64,000 nt of DNA from Dryomyza anilis (GCA_951804985.1 OX638130.1:4740501-4804500), one strand, 5' to 3'; positions 1 through 11,429 are shown, numbered from the stretch's first letter. Program-made: numbers and translations. The notes: generated by a model from the letters alone, not told the origin.

Positions 1-971
1 TTAATTTTATTACGTCACTTTTTTCTTAGTGTAGATACAATAGAGAATAATCAAAAAATGTGTGCTATAAAAAATATTAAAAATAGTAGTAATTAGAGGA
101 AGAAATTACATATAGATAGAGTATTAATTAAATGAATTTTAATGGAATATAAGTAGAGAGGTTTCAAATAGAATATGTATATAGAAAATAAGTAGATAAA
201 TAAGTAAATTAGTACATAGAAGCATATGTTGATTGTAAGTAAATAAATAGATCAATAAGAAAAAGATTAAAAATACAAATATGTAAACAAATAAATAGAA
301 AATATTTCGAAGTATATCTAAAAATAACATGTAACATGAATTAGGGGTGAAATAAGGTAATAAATTTAAATACATTTCGACATATTTTTCACCCGTTGTC
401 TTTTTGATTTAAATTAAATACTTTTTATATAAAATTGAAGTAAATACTTTTTATTTAAATTTATTACGTACGTAATAAAATTTGAAGTAAATACTTTTTA
501 TTTAAATTTATTACGTAGATAATAAAATTGGATGTAAATATTTGTTATTACTTTTTATAAATTTTAATTAAATCACAAGATCATAAAAATGTCAATTGGT
601 ATTACAAAACTATTTATTTTATGTTAAGAAAAGATAAAATTATTATTTTTTTTACTTTTTTCGAAATTATTTATCGCTCACGGTGGTTCTATAGATTGGA
701 CACATAACCACGTATTACACAATTTTGTCGTGGTTACTTTCAAAAAACAAACTTTAATAATGTTAAAAATATTTCTATAATATAATTTTTTTGAAATAAT
801 GATTTTAATTCCGTACGTAATAAAATTAAATACTTTTTATTTAATTCGAAATTAAATACGCACGTAATATATTTTTGTATAGAGTATTACTTTTTTTTAT
901 TACAGAAGTATTTAAATCAAATATAAATAGATTTTATTTCATTTTATTACGTCATTTTTTTCTTAGTGTAG
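1..971. repeat. AT-rich block bracketed by two copies of a MITE-like end
   Basis: The motif TTTTCTTAGTGTAG ends at 34 and again at 971. Each copy is preceded by ATTTTATTACGTCA, so two copies of one element end lie in the same orientation about 937 bases apart. Between them a 47-bp unit is duplicated in tandem (435-481 and 482-528), and TACGTAATAAAAT-type motifs recur near 465, 515 and 815. The stretch 110-300 is a degenerate run of AATAAGTAGA-like words. CACTAAGAAAA ends are common on insect MITEs, but no matching left end is visible, so the element is not delimited. No gene is seen. Confidence 0.5.
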
Positions 972-1470
972 AAGAATAAACAGGAGATTTAGTGATTGGA
1001 TCCTAGAAGAGTGAATATAGAGCAAGTGTTTGTTTAAAGAAAATGTCCCATTAAGAACGACCATTGATTTTATAGTTCATATATTAATAGTTTTTTTTTC
1101 TTTTTAAATCAAAAGTTTTCTAATTAATTTGATAGTATTCGATAAACTTCGTACCACAAATTTAAATATTTCAATATTATAATTTTTAATAGAATAAATA
1201 CTATTGTTTTAATGGTTTCCTCCCATAATAATAAACGTGGCATAAAACACATAAACACGAATATTAACATGTTCATTTTGTACGTCATTCTGCGTGTTTG
1301 TTTAAAATGGTCGCATGCTTTTTTTTTGCAATAATCGACATTATTAAACGCGACATTGGTAAGGACTCCATGTATTTAATGTAAGTTCAATATATATAAA
1401 CTTTTTGTTTTATTTATTACACAACAGCCATTCTGCGCAGCAGTCAAGATTATTTTTGTATTATTTAAAA
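972..1470. other. AT-rich stretch, nothing recognised
   Basis: No open frame with coding character, no terminal repeats and no clear tandem repeat are visible here. It lies between a MITE-like end and the left arm of an old palindrome. Confidence 0.5.
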
Positions 1471-1479
1471 TGACGCCCT

Positions 1480-2725
1480 TATTCCGAAAATATGGTTTAA
1501 TAATCTTTCTTTGGATAGGTTTATAAATTTAGGGCCAATAACTTTTCGACCGAACTTTCATAAAGGTGGTCGCATATATGTTTTAGAACATTTTTAAATT
1601 GGTTCATTAGTTTAAGAGAACGCGAAAGAAGAACTTGAAAAAACATTTTTTTTCAACAAAAATTTAAGAAAAAATTCATTTAAAAAAATTGAAATCGAGA
1701 AAGTAAGATGATACACAAATTTTAATTTTTCAAAATTAGTTCACACGCCGTCGAAGAAATTGAGCTATAAATGATAAAAATATATGGGTAACATTTGAGG
1801 ATAAAAAAAAGTTATGTGAAAGCAATACAATTGAGTGCTATACAAATAGGCATAAAAATATAAAATAAAAAATGTGAGCGGATCACGATTATTTTTTAAG
1901 CACCTGTTGATAGATGATGGCTTGTAATTAATTTAAAATTTTATAACTTTATCTTTAATACTTAACGAGATATGTGATCCAAAAAAGTAAACCCATATCT
2001 CGTAGTGGATGTAGTAGATTACGTTGACTAAATCGACTCATTTTCGAACTTCGAATTACTATTTTACTAAAATATATTGAAAATAAATTTTACATCATTC
2101 GGAATAGCAGTTTTAAAGTTATCGTGTATAGGCGGACAGACAGACGGTCATATCTAAATCGACACGGAAAGTGATGTTGATCAAGAAAATATATACTTTT
2201 TCATACCAGTCACGCCTACTAAGAGGCGCTAAAATATCCTCACATATATTTTATAACTTGTAACCCATGGGTATAGGGTATAAACATATTATTCGATTTT
2301 TTTTAGTTAATACCCAATTGTAATGCTTTCACATCATTTTTTCTGTTCTCAAAAATTATGCATAGATTTCTTTTATTGTTACATTATTTTCTTTAAATAT
2401 GTACAGGCTAATTTTGCAATATTACAAACTGTGCATCATCTTGCGTTTTCAATTTTTCGCCATTTTTTAAATGCATTTTTTAATAAAATTTAGGTCGTCA
2501 AAATTTATTTGAGTTCTTCTATAGAGTTTTCTTAAACCAGTAAACCAAGTCCAAACTATTGTTAGAAATGTTTATTGAATATTTAATTATGTTTCATTAG
2601 ATATAACAAATGAGTTTATGGGTTTTATTAAACGCGAGATATTTTCAAATATATGTGACCACCTTTCTGAAAGCTCAGTACAAAAGTTATTGCTCGAGAT
2701 CTCGTAATCCCATTCGTAGAAAATT
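1480..2725. repeat. Old palindromic element with inverted arms around a mini-me copy
   Basis: The left arm at about 1520-1640 contains CAATAACTTTTCGACCGAAC and AAGGTGGTCGCATATAT. The reverse complement of about 2610-2715 contains GCAATAACTTTTGTACTGAG and AAGGTGGTCACATATAT. The two are therefore diverged inverted copies, and the mini-me element at 1875-2283 lies between them. A terminal motif TTTTTTTCTGGGTGTA, as on the 36.5-kb MITE, follows at 2863-2878. The small open frame over the right arm has no coding character. Confidence 0.55.
1875..2283 (-). mobile_element. mini-me/DINE-1-like element, subfamily B, degenerate copy
   Basis: On the minus strand it starts with a TATACCCTA-type end (complement at 2272-2283). 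It then carries the AGGCGTGACTGG block, a TATATAT tract, a core resembling TTGATCAACATCACTTTC, and a short (GTCY)n remnant (GACAGACAGACGG at 2137-2149). It matches subfamily B copies at 21392 and 39725 along its length, including GTGAGCGGATCACG near 1875. Mini-me elements in Diptera are known for (TA)n, a conserved core and (GTCY)n in this order. They are non-coding and thought to be Helitron-related. Confidence 0.75.
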
Positions 2726-2879
2726 TTTTAATTCATATATTCAAATTCTGCGACTCATTTCCAATAATACAAAAATAATGGTATTTACTGCGAAAACTTT
2801 TTTTCTCATTTTGTTGTGTAGTGTAATTGTTTTTCTATTGAAATACTATTAATTTACCATGTTTTTTTCTGGGTGTAAT

Positions 2880-3200
2880 AATAATTAGTTGTACATATGA
2901 AGAAACAAATATAAAATAAATACGGGAAGACGCTAGAGATAAATAAAAAAATAAATAAAAAATATAAGTAGATAATTCGAAAAAAATATAAACAAAAATA
3001 AGTTAAGAATCGGTAAAAGAATAAGTAGAGAATTTATTTAAGTAGAGAATTTATAAAAAAAGACGAATAAGCTAGAGAAGTAAAAATAATATTAGAGAAT
3101 AAGAAGAATTACTAGGAAAAATAAGTTAAGAATAAATAAAATAATATGTAAAAATTAATTAGGTTGAGAATAAGACAGCAAGCAGTTCCCAATTAATCAT
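2880..3200. repeat. Degenerate GAATAAGTAGA-type low-complexity repeat
   Basis: Words such as AATAAGTAGAGAATTTA and GAATAAGTTAAGAAT recur with irregular spacing. The same style reappears at 110-300 and 3690-3860. It looks like a decayed short-period tandem repeat, and no gene is seen. Confidence 0.5.
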
Positions 3201-3242
3201 AGGGCTATTTTGGATGGCCTAATTTTAGAGCCGGAATATTTC

Positions 3243-3668
3243 ACAGGGCATATTTTAAAAAGTAGTTCAATTAGTAAAAAGTTAGTGATTTTGATAGTTA
3301 GTTTGGACTATTTCCTCGGTAACCATAAATTATTGTTTTATACATCATTAAATCTTAAATGATAAAAATATATAAAAAATTGTCTAAAAAAATTAAAAAC
3401 TTTACCAAGTTTAGATTCAATTATCTTAAAAACGTATTGGAAAATTAGCATTCATGATTATATTAAAATTAGACATGACAATTAAAAAAATAATTGCATT
3501 TATGTTTTTTTTTTTTTTGCAAAAATATTTTCCTATATTTTTATTCTACGTAGAGGGTGATAATGGCTTAAAAATGCGATTGCAATTTTCTCAAAAACCT
3601 TACGTAATAGGAAAAATCTGAGTATGCAGTGAAAATCAGCACCAGCGAATTATATAGAATTGATGTAT
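3243..3668 (+). repeat. Dispersed AT-rich repeat, family C, copy 1
   Basis: It begins with GGGCATATTTTAAAAAG and ends with CTGAGTATGCAGTGAAAATC followed by CAGCACC. Related copies occur at 29698 (-), 40746 (+), 47449 (-), 49640 (+) and 61320 (+), sharing the order GGGCATATTTTAAAA, AGTTTGGACTA, GACAATTRAAAGAAAA and TACGTAATAGGAAAAA. There is no coding potential. The class is unknown, and the ends are approximate because the copies are diverged. Confidence 0.6.
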
Positions 3669-3689
3669 GAAATGTCCGTCGCAAAAATC

Positions 3690-3930
3690 GGTATAAAGAA
3701 TAGGTACACTAGTACATAAAGTAGTAAAGCAATAAGTACAACAAAAATGGTATAAAAATAGAGAATAATAAAAGAATAAGTTAAACAATTTGCACAGTAG
3801 AATGTAGAAAAAGAATTGCGATACCAATAAATAAAAGAAAAAGTAGGATTTATTTTAAATAAGAAGTTATAGATGATGCAGTAGGAAATGTTAAAATAGA
3901 AGAAACACGTTACAAACACACGCAATAATA
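3690..3930. repeat. Degenerate AATAAGTA/TAGAAT low-complexity tract
   Basis: This is an A-rich tract with recurrent AATAAGTACAAC, AGAATAAGTTAAAC and AAAGAATAGGTAC words. The two overlapping minus-strand open frames here are low-complexity F/Y/I-rich translations and are not supported as genes. The tract sits just upstream of the CG-rich island. Confidence 0.45.
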
Positions 3931-4019
3931 GGGGAAAGGCAAAGCACTATAAAAAAAACTGTATTCGCAGAAAAAGTGGCTAAAGAAACCGATTTTCGCA
4001 TTTGTCATTTTTGCCTACA

Positions 4020-4766
4020 TAACGAAAAGCAACAGCAGCAGCAGCAACCATCGTCGTCGTCGACGTGTCAACAGTAACCGCGCTGTCGACGTCGACGCAA
4101 GCAGCGTCAACTATTGGGGACAGCGACGTTTTTTTTATCGTCGCCGTTATTTATCGCAGTGTTTTTCCGCACGATCACTGCGTCGACGTCAACGTCGCTG
4201 CGCATTCTTTTCAACAGACGACTCTCGCAAACCACGGCCGCCATTTTGTGTTTTTTCTTAGTTTTGCTTTATGCTTTTGTGCGATGTAGTTGCTGCGTGT
4301 TCGGGTTCTCTGCTTTGCTTCGATTTGCTTTGTGTTTTTCTGCTTCTACTTTTGCCTGTTTCCACAGCAGTCAGGCAGTCGGTCGGTCGTTTGGTTTGTT
4401 CGTCGTTTGGCATTTATTAAAAATATTTCTCACTGTTTGAGCGAAAAAATTTTCCATCGTTTCGTCGTTGTTAATCGCACTTGGTGTCGTAGCTGCTGCG
4501 CGACGTAGTTTTTGTAGTACGAAGTACGTACTTCGAGTAGTAGTTGTTTTTGTTTTTCTTTTGTATTTTATCTACTGAGCGGCGCTGCTGTGATTATTGT
4601 CGTTGTGGCGTCGTCTGGTTTTTGTCGCGTCGCATTAGTCATCGGCCTCAAGGGTCGACTTAACTTTGGTCGACTCAATTTTGCTTAGGATTCGCGCGTG
4701 GCTTTTAAAAAGTTGGTTGACATTTAACGCAAATCAAGACTTAACGCCTCGTTGAATTGATTTAAG
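4020..4766 (+). other. CG-rich 5'UTR-like island, candidate non-coding first exon or promoter
   Basis: Base composition changes sharply from AT-rich flanks to CG dinucleotide-rich DNA with CAG and CGTCG runs (about 4030-4100), GCCGCCATTTTGTG (a YY1/Pho-type GCCAT core, about 4240), then T-rich TTTTTTCTT segments and CAGTCGGTCGGTCG (about 4376). The open frames here are Ser/Cys/Phe-rich and overlap in two frames, as expected for untranslated CG-rich DNA. The island ends at a donor-like AAG|GTAGGTGAAT at 4764-4773. This is the look of dipteran 5'UTR/first exons; the strand is inferred from the donor and the T-rich strand only. No downstream exon can be linked in this window. Confidence 0.45.
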
Positions 4767-4775
4767 GTAGGTGAA
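4764..4775 (+). other. Candidate 5' splice site closing the 4.0-4.8 kb island
   Basis: The sequence TTTAAG|GTAGGTGA places a GTAGGT donor with preceding AG at the exact point where CG-rich sequence gives way to AT-rich DNA. The call rests on motif and position only. Confidence 0.4.
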
Positions 4776-4917
4776 TAATTTACTTTATGTTTTTCTTTTA
4801 CTGCATTTACTATTAAAAATCTGTATTAACTGAACGTCGGGGTTTTTTCTTAAGTGCTGCCATCTTTCTCAACATTTTCTCGATTTGTGGGTTTGTGAAA
4901 TCCAAGTTTATTTGATT

Positions 4918-6895
4918 TCAATTTTTCACTAAAAAAAAAATGAAATTTTTCACTAAAAATTCAATTTTTCACTAACAATTCAATTTTTCACTAAAAATTC
5001 AATTTTTCACTAAAAATTCAATTTTTCACTAAAAATTCAATTTTTCACTAAAAATTCAATGTTTCACTAAAAATCCAATTTTTCACTAAAAATTTAATAT
5101 TTCACTAAAAATTAAATTTTTCACTGAAAATTAAATTTTTAACTAAAAATTAAATTTTTCACTAAAAATTCAATTTTTCACTAAAAATTCAATTTTTCAC
5201 TAAAAATTCAATTTTTCACTAAAAATTCAATTTTTCACTAAAAATTCAATTTTTCACTAAAAATTCAATTTTTCACTAAAAATTCAATTTTTCACTAAAA
5301 ATTCAATTTTTCACTAAAAATTCAATTTTTCACTAAAAATTCAAATTTTCACTAAAAATTCAATTTTTCACTAAAAATTCAATTTTTCACTAAAAATTCA
5401 ATTTTTCACTAAAAATTCAATTTTTCACTAAAAATTCAATTTTTCACTAAAAATTCAATTTTTCACTAAAAATTCAATTTTTCACTAAAAATTCAATTTT
5501 TCACTAAATGAAATTTTACACTAAAAATTCAAATTTTCACTAAAAATTCAAATTTTCACTAAAAATTCAAATTTTCACTAAAAATTCAAATTTTCACTAA
5601 AAATTCAAATTTTCACTAAAAATTCAAATTTTCACTAAAAATTCAAATTTTCACTAAAAATTCAAATTTTCACTAAAAATTCACATTTTCCCTAAAAATT
5701 CAAATTTTCACTAAAAATTCAATTTTTCACTAAAAATTCATTTTGTCACTGAAAATTCATTTTTTCACAAAATTCATTTTTTCGCAAAATTCAAATTTTC
5801 ACTAAAAATTCAAATTCACTAAAAATTCAAATTTTCACTATAAATTCAATTTTTCACTAAAAATTCAAATTTTTCACTAAAAATTCAATTTTCCACTAAA
5901 GATTCAAATTTTCACTAAAAATTCAATTTTTCACTAAAAATTCAAATTTTCACTAAAAATTCAATTTTTCACTAAAAATTATATTTTTCACTAAAAATTA
6001 AATTTTTCCACTAAAAATTAAATTTTTCCACTAAAAATTCAATTTTTCACTATAAATTCAATTTTTTACTAAAAATTCAATTTTTCACTAAAAATTAAAT
6101 TTTTCACTAAAAATTAAATTTTTTACTAAAAATTAAATTTTTCACTAAAAATTAAATTTTTTACTAAAAATTAAATTTTTCCACTAAAAATTAAATTTTT
6201 CTACTAAAAATTAAATTTTTCCACTAAAAATTAAATTTTTCCACTAAAAATTAAATTTTTCCACTAAAAATTAAATTTTTCCACTAAAAATTCAATTTTT
6301 CACTAAAAATTCAAATTTTCACTAAAATTCAAATTTTCACTAAAAATTAAAACTTTCAATAAAAATTCAATTTGTCACTAAAACTTCAATTTTTCATTAA
6401 AATGAAGTTTTTCACTAAAAATTAAATTTTTCACTAAAACTTCAATTTTTCACTAAAATGAAATTTTTTACTAAAAATTTAATTTTTCACTAAAAATTCA
6501 AATTTTCACTAAAAATTCGCGTTTTTACTAAAAATTTAATTTTTCACTAAAAATTAAATTTTTCACTAAAAATTAAATTTTTCACTAAAAATTAAATTTT
6601 TCACTAAAAATTAAATTTTTCACTAAAAATTTCAGTTTTCACTAAAAATTCAATTTTTCACTAAAAATTCAATTTTTCACTAAAAATTTCAGTTTTCACT
6701 AAAAATTCAATTTTTCACTAAAAATTCAATTTTTCACTATAAATTAAAGTTTTCATTAAAATTATTTTATTACTAAAATTAAATTTTTACTTAATTTCAA
6801 TTTTTTTACTGAGAAGTTAAACTAATTTTTAAGTTACATTTTTTTTAATTTAATTATTTTTTACATTAAAACTAAATTACACTAAATATTATATT
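4918..6895. repeat. 19-bp satellite array, TTTTTCACTAAAAATTCAA family
   Basis: About 100 head-to-tail copies of a 19-bp unit (TTTTTCACTAAAAATTCAA) run through this stretch. Homogeneous blocks lie at about 5160-5500, and variant blocks follow with AAATTTTCAC (5520-5740), TTCCACTAAAAATTAAA (6000-6290) and so on. Variants are clustered, as expected when neighbouring units amplify together. The unit is nearly self-complementary (AATTTTT...AAAAATT). Satellites of the same family lie at 7602-7990, 29200-29290, 45500-46880 (inverted) and 50085-50780 (inverted). Confidence 0.95.
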
Positions 6896-7601
6896 TATAC
6901 CCTACACTAAGAGTGAAAGGGTATATTCAGTTTGGACGCCGTTTGTAACACCCAGAAGGAAGCATCTCCGGTATGGAAAAGTATATATATTCTTGATCAG
7001 CATGACCTCCCGAGTCGATTTAGCGATGTCCGTCTGTCTGTTCGTCTGTCTGTCTGTTGAAATCCCTACTACTTTTAAAATTGAAGAGCTAGATAAATGA
7101 AACTTATAACTTAGATTACTAATATACCTACGCTGTATGTGCGAAAAAATTGGAGAGATCGGTCCATTGCGAACTATGGTCCGACCACTTATGTTCAAAT
7201 ACCTCATATAAAATGTACATATAAAGATCAATTTTTATGTATACGTGCTTAGGTAAACTTTTTTTGTCAAATATATATTGATATCATGCTCAAATACATG
7301 ATAATAATGTTTTCCGGCGAAAAGACTTGTGGTTCACAAAAAAAAAAAATCGAAATTTGGTACACCTACACATTTGTAAATATGGGTATCAAATGAAGGG
7401 AAATTCTTCAGCGATTGAATGTTTGTAGTTATTTTCAGGATTCGTATACCCTGGTGACCTATATATCACTTTGAATGGTAACCACACATATGTGTAGGGT
7501 ATTTATAGTCGGCTTAGACCGACTATAATTTTGATAATCCTAACTATCATAATAACACCTACTTTAAAATTTCCCATGTGATCTAACCTTCCCAACTGGT
7601 T
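6896..7601 (+). mobile_element. mini-me/DINE-1-like element, subfamily A, copy 1
   Basis: The copy starts TATACCCTACACTAAGAGTG. It then has AGTATATATATTCTTGATCAG (TA tract plus core), the core GACCTCCCGAGTCGATT, a (GTCY)n microsatellite (7028-7056), a long conserved body, an inverted copy of the start (GTGTAGGGTAT at 7493), a perfect hairpin AGTCGGCTTAGACCGACT at 7508-7525, and a tail ending CCCAACTGG. Sub-terminal inverted repeats plus a 3' stem-loop fit DINE-1/Helitron-like elements. It sits inside the 19-bp satellite, which resumes immediately after it. Confidence 0.88.
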
Positions 7602-7990
7602 TTCATTTAAAATGAATAAAAAATCAATTTTTCACTAAAAGTTAATTTTTTCTACAAAAAATTCATTTTTTCACTAAAAATTATTTCACTTAAATTATAT
7701 CATTCAAGTTTTCAATAAACATTTATTTTTTTCCTTAAGTTTTATTTACAAATTAATTGTTTTCTCTTTAAATTTAAATTTTCACTAATTTTGACGTTAA
7801 AATTAAAATGTTTACTTTAAAATTAAAATTCAGGCTAAATTTTCTCAAAAAGTTCAAACGCTCACTAAAATGCTTATATTCACTAAAAAGTTAAACTTAA
7901 ATTTTAACAAAACTCAAAATTAAAATGTTTACGTAAATTTTATTATTATTATGATGTTCTTAAAAATTTAAAATTGAACCAATATTCAAA
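7602..7990. repeat. Degenerate continuation of the 19-bp satellite
   Basis: CAATTTTTCACTAAAAGTTA, TTTCACTAAAAATT and similar words continue beyond the mini-me insertion with growing divergence. The array was therefore split by the insertion. Confidence 0.75.
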
Positions 7991-7999
7991 TTCTCACAA

Positions 8000-9330
8000 A
8001 AAATTTAAATAAATAAAAAATAAAGTTGGAGTATATTTTAAATATTTTATTTAAATTAATCGTCTATTTTTGAACATTCGTGTAAATATTGTTTTTGAGT
8101 AATATGAGTAAAATTTAATTTAATTTTGAGAAATACATTTAAAAGAACTTTTAAATTATCTATTTTGAATAATTAATTGAACAGTCTACAAAAATATATT
8201 TCTGAGAAATATTTTTAATGGTCTTTGTATATGGGTCAGTGTTGCCAACTGGAGGGGAATTCCCCAAATGGCGGGGAATTTTGTATTAGCAGGTAATCGG
8301 GGAATGGTCCACTGTTGGTGGGGAATTTCAAATTAGGACAGTTAAATTTTCTACATTTTTAAAGATTGTAATATAGGGGCATATTATAACTTTTGATCAA
8401 ATTTCATATTAAAATTTGAAAACAAACTTTTATACTCTAAGATTCGATATCTCAGTACAATAAATCATTTTTGAAATGCATTTAAATAGCATGCTTTGAC
8501 TTCAACGATTTTTATTCGGATTCGATCGAAAACCAATCATTGAAAATGTAGAACATGTGAGAGATTCTAATTAAGACAATCCAATAAATACGATTTTTAG
8601 ATCTAGATAAATTCAATTAAACAAAAATGTACAATTAGGAGTTACCTTGATATATGCTGGTTTTCCGTTTCATGGAAAAATTTTTATTTAATGTTAATTA
8701 AGTTATTTAAAAGGTTAAATTTAATTTTCTACATAGTTTACTCCCCTATTCAAAATGGTAGTTTAATACGATTAATTTGTTTATTATGATCCAGTTTTTC
8801 AGTCGCATTTAAATTCAGTTTAAACTAGATGTAATGTCGTCTATAATCAACATTTCACACATTTTTAAAATTTCATATTAACTGAATGCCTATTGTCTAT
8901 CTCTCTGTAAAGTTTAAAGACATTCGGAAATTTTGATTTGGAACTATAGACTTTTGAAATATGTAAAAATTTAAACTGAACTTAAACTTGCACTGAAAAA
9001 CTGGAAGTTACATCTTGCTAATGACAAATAATTTGTCTGAATTTATAATGTCAGATAAATGTCATTCCAAAATTAGAAATCAAGAAAAATTGCGAAATAT
9101 TTGTTCTACGGAACATTGAAATTTTTATTAAAAGTAAAAACACTATTTATTCTCAGTGTTTTTTAAATTACGATTGTGCGGGGAGAATATCGGGAAAATG
9201 AAATTATGAGTTGGCATCATAGGCTATGACGATCTCTCCAATTGTTATGATATTTTGGTTGAGGATACTACTTGTTTAGGTACAAAAATAAAACATTTAA
9301 GTACCCATTTAAGTACTTTGATAACGTTTC
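8000..9330. other. AT-rich stretch with an isolated hAT-like end
   Basis: At 8237 CAGTGTTGCCAACTGGAGGG is followed by GGGGAATT repeats (8250-8335), which resembles a hAT terminus with sub-terminal repeats. A weak complementary motif GAGTTGGCATCATAG lies at 9208-9222, but no matching 8-bp target duplication is seen. The rest has no recognisable gene or repeat. Confidence 0.3.
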
Positions 9331-9339
9331 TTGATTATT

Positions 9340-9650
9340 GAAAAGACATGTCTTTGAAAAAATTTGGAGGCAATTCAAAATTACGCATTCAATGGCATTG
9401 CATAAAACGCGGATTCAAAAAAGGTTGCAATGTACCAGTGGATTTAAAAATTCCAGGCTCTTCTAAGAGACTAAAGCAATCTCCTCGATGACTTTTTTGA
9501 AAAAATGTCCTTGAAAATATTTCAGTTGCCTCCAAAATTTTTCAAGGACTTTTTTCAAAAATCTAAAAAGTCTTTTAGAAGAGTCTGGAATTTTTGAAAT
9601 CCAACAGTCCCATATCGATTTATTTGAATCTGCGTTCTACGAAAAAATTT
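9340..9650. repeat. Foldback (hairpin) repeat
   Basis: Nested inverted segments include GGATTTAAAAATTCCAGGCT at 9441-9460 against AGTCTGGAATTTTTGAAATC near 9584-9603, TTTGGAGGCAATTC at 9364 against GTTGCCTCCAAAATTT near 9528, and AACGCGGATTCAAA near 9407 against TTTGAATCTGCGTTC near 9624. The whole unit can fold on itself with a short loop. No coding capacity is seen, and it is probably a foldback MITE. Confidence 0.7.
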
Positions 9651-9725
9651 CCTAAAATTCTGGAAAAACTCAGATTTACCACTAAATTGCTAATGTTAAA
9701 ATATTTTTCTAAATTACTTGTATTT

Positions 9726-9790
9726 TGAACTAATCCCGGGATCCCGGTATTGAAAAGTGTTCAATCCCGAAATCCCGGGATTACGAAAAC
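9726..9790. repeat. Small CCCGGG-rich palindromic cluster
   Basis: Three copies of a (T)CCCGGGAT-type motif (9728, 9768 and the overlapping ATCCCGGTATT) stand in both orientations within 60 bases, directly upstream of the LINE fragment. Clusters like this are typical of sub-terminal repeats of DNA transposons. No ends could be assigned. Confidence 0.4.
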
Positions 9791-9815
9791 AGGTACAAAT
9801 TGTATTCCCTAGGCA

Positions 9816-10716
9816 ATGATAACAGAAATATTACCAAGACGAAATTTTGAGGTCTGCCAACCTGACATTCAAGACTGGCTAACGCCTGACTGTGAGCCAG
9901 GTAGAGGGTCACACCGCATTTTCACAGACGGCTCCAGAACCGATCAGGGATCTGGTGCTGGAGTGTTTGTGGAACCGGATGACCGCAGACTTCACTTCGC
10001 CTTAGGCGACAATGCCTCGGTATTTCAAGCCGAAGTTGCGGATAATAGATGGCAGAACAGAGCTATATCAGTTTGCGGCGATAGTCAGGCTGCTCTTATG
10101 GCTTTGAACAACCCGGTCATCACATCCAAAATTGTACGTCAATGCAGATCACGTCTCAATTGGGTTGGTAAATACAATACACTGAAACTGATTTTGGTGC
10201 CGGGCCATAAAGGAGTTTCGGGCAATGAAACATCTGACGAACTAGCACGTGCTGGATCTGAGGATAATCCGTTTGGACCAGAACCTGTGCTTGGACTACC
10301 TGCGTCTACGGGAAAACTCGCCATCAGCTCTTGGGTCGCCTCTGCACACAAGAGCAGATGGCTGAATGAAACGAAATGCAGATTCTCCAAGCTCATGACA
10401 CTGACGATAACCAAAATATCGGCCTCGTTTCTACTTTCCTTAAGTAGAAAGGAGTGCAGAAAACTGACTGGACTTCTAACGGGACACATCGCATATGAAA
10501 AACACATGAACGCAATCGGCCTGACCGAAAGCGCCTTATGTTCTGCCTGCGACGAAGAAACTGGCACCACAGAGCACTAACTCTGTGACTGTCCAGCATT
10601 TTAAAAAATTAGAAGGCAGATCTTTGGCACGGACGTTATGAGAGAGGATCAGCTTCACTCTTTATCACACAATAGCCTTCTTAGATTCAATAATGAATCT
10701 ATGAAGTATTATTAAA
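9816..10716 (+). pseudogene. 5'-truncated non-LTR retrotransposon, RNase H end (broken)
   Basis: This is the RNase H domain and C-terminus of a LINE ORF2. RNase H removes the RNA strand of the RNA:DNA hybrid during retrotransposition. Visible motifs are FTDGSR (first acidic residue), FQAEV (catalytic E), CGDSQAAL (third acidic) and HKGVSGNETSDELA (last D). A C-terminal CSAC...H...CDC metal-binding-type cluster follows. The segment between FQAEV and CGDSQ is shorter than usual, which suggests an internal deletion. Two in-frame TAA codons (10578-10580 and 10602-10604) interrupt the end; the same frame continues with RRQIFGTDVMREDQL to about 10716. No endonuclease or RT part remains. RNase H-bearing LINEs include the I, Loa and R1-type groups; the clade here is not certain. 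The antisense open frames are shadows. Confidence 0.85.
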
Positions 10717-10775
10717 AACCAGGGAACTGGGTCACAGTACAATGGATAAAACCCTGTCTGAGTGCTGAGTGCGCT
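10717..10775 (+). mobile_element. 3' untranslated end of the LINE fragment
   Basis: After the last codons the sequence runs into CACAGTACAATGGAT and CTGTCTGAGTGCT before joining mariner-derived DNA at about 10768. The same two motifs, in the same order and spacing, form the tail of the SINE at 30074-30245. No poly(A) is visible at this junction. Confidence 0.65.
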
Positions 10776-11428
10776 GGCTTGTTGGCATAGACCATAGACT
10801 TAACGTAGCCCCATAGGAAATAGTCTAACGGCGTCAAATCGCACGACCGAGGCGGCCAATCGACTGGACCATTTCGTGAGATAACACGTTCTCCAAACTT
10901 GGTTTCCAATAAATTGATTGTGGCATTCGCTGTGTGGCTTGTGGCGCCGTCCTGTTCGAACCACATGTCCTCCAAGTCCATATCATTCAATTGGGGCCAA
11001 AAATATTTGGTTATCATTGAACGGTAGCGATTCCCATTCACAGTAACGTGCCGGTCTTGATCATCACGGAAGAAGTACGGCCCAATGACGCCGCCGGCCC
11101 ATAAACCACACCAAACCGTAATTTTTTCGGGATGCAATGATGACTCATGGAGTACGTGTGGATTGCTGTCTGACCAATAACGTATATTTTGTTTATTGAC
11201 GAAGCCATTTAGCCAGAAATGAGCCTCATCGCTGAAGATGATTTTTCGAAATTTTACTACCGAATTTCGGTAGTCAATTTTAATAATTTCGACTATTTGT
11301 TGGCTCGTATATCTTTCCATCATGAAATGGCAAATCTTTCTGAAGAGAAATGTCAAGAGAGCGGCAAGAAATATGGCACTGTCCCTGTCGCACTACTTTT
11401 GTAGCGTCCCTGTTGAAAAACCCTTTAT
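10766..11428 (-). pseudogene. mariner/Tc1-superfamily transposase, internally deleted and 3'-truncated
   Basis: This is a minus-strand DDE transposase relic. The catalytic region shows SDEAHFWLNG (first D), WFEQDGATSHTA (second D) and RSCDLTPLDYFLWGYVK (third D, about 36 residues after the second by count), with WCGLWAGGVIGPYFF between. The N-terminal part (MMERYTSQQIVEIIKI) is joined directly to the catalytic part, so most of the DNA-binding half is missing. The 5' terminal inverted repeat (TAAAGGGTTTTTCAACAGGG on the minus strand) ends at 11428 beside a TA. The 3' part is lost where LINE tail sequence begins. A related hairpin MITE lies at 61912-62239. It cannot encode a working enzyme. Confidence 0.85.
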
Positions 11429-11429
11429 A

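Noticed and set aside
4065..4508. Plus-strand frames of 72-108 codons in the 4-kb island
   Set aside because: Overlapping frames, Ser/Cys/Phe-rich, no domain; typical of CG-rich untranslated DNA.
4918..6895. CRISPR-like regular repeat
   Set aside because: Units are contiguous 19-mers with no unique spacers, in a eukaryotic genome; it is a satellite.
6902..7231. 109-codon minus-strand frame, also seen at 22468 and 34497
   Set aside because: It recurs because the mini-me element recurs; it crosses the (GTCY)n microsatellite and is not a protein gene.
8237..9228. Complete hAT element starting CAGTGTTGCCAACTGG
   Set aside because: The only candidate right end (GAGTTGGCATCATAG) is weak and flanking 8-mers ATATGGGT and GCTATGAC do not match.
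10139..10599. Minus-strand frames of 68 and 143 codons opposite the LINE
   Set aside because: They are antisense to a clear RNase H reading frame with conserved motifs and have no domain of their own.
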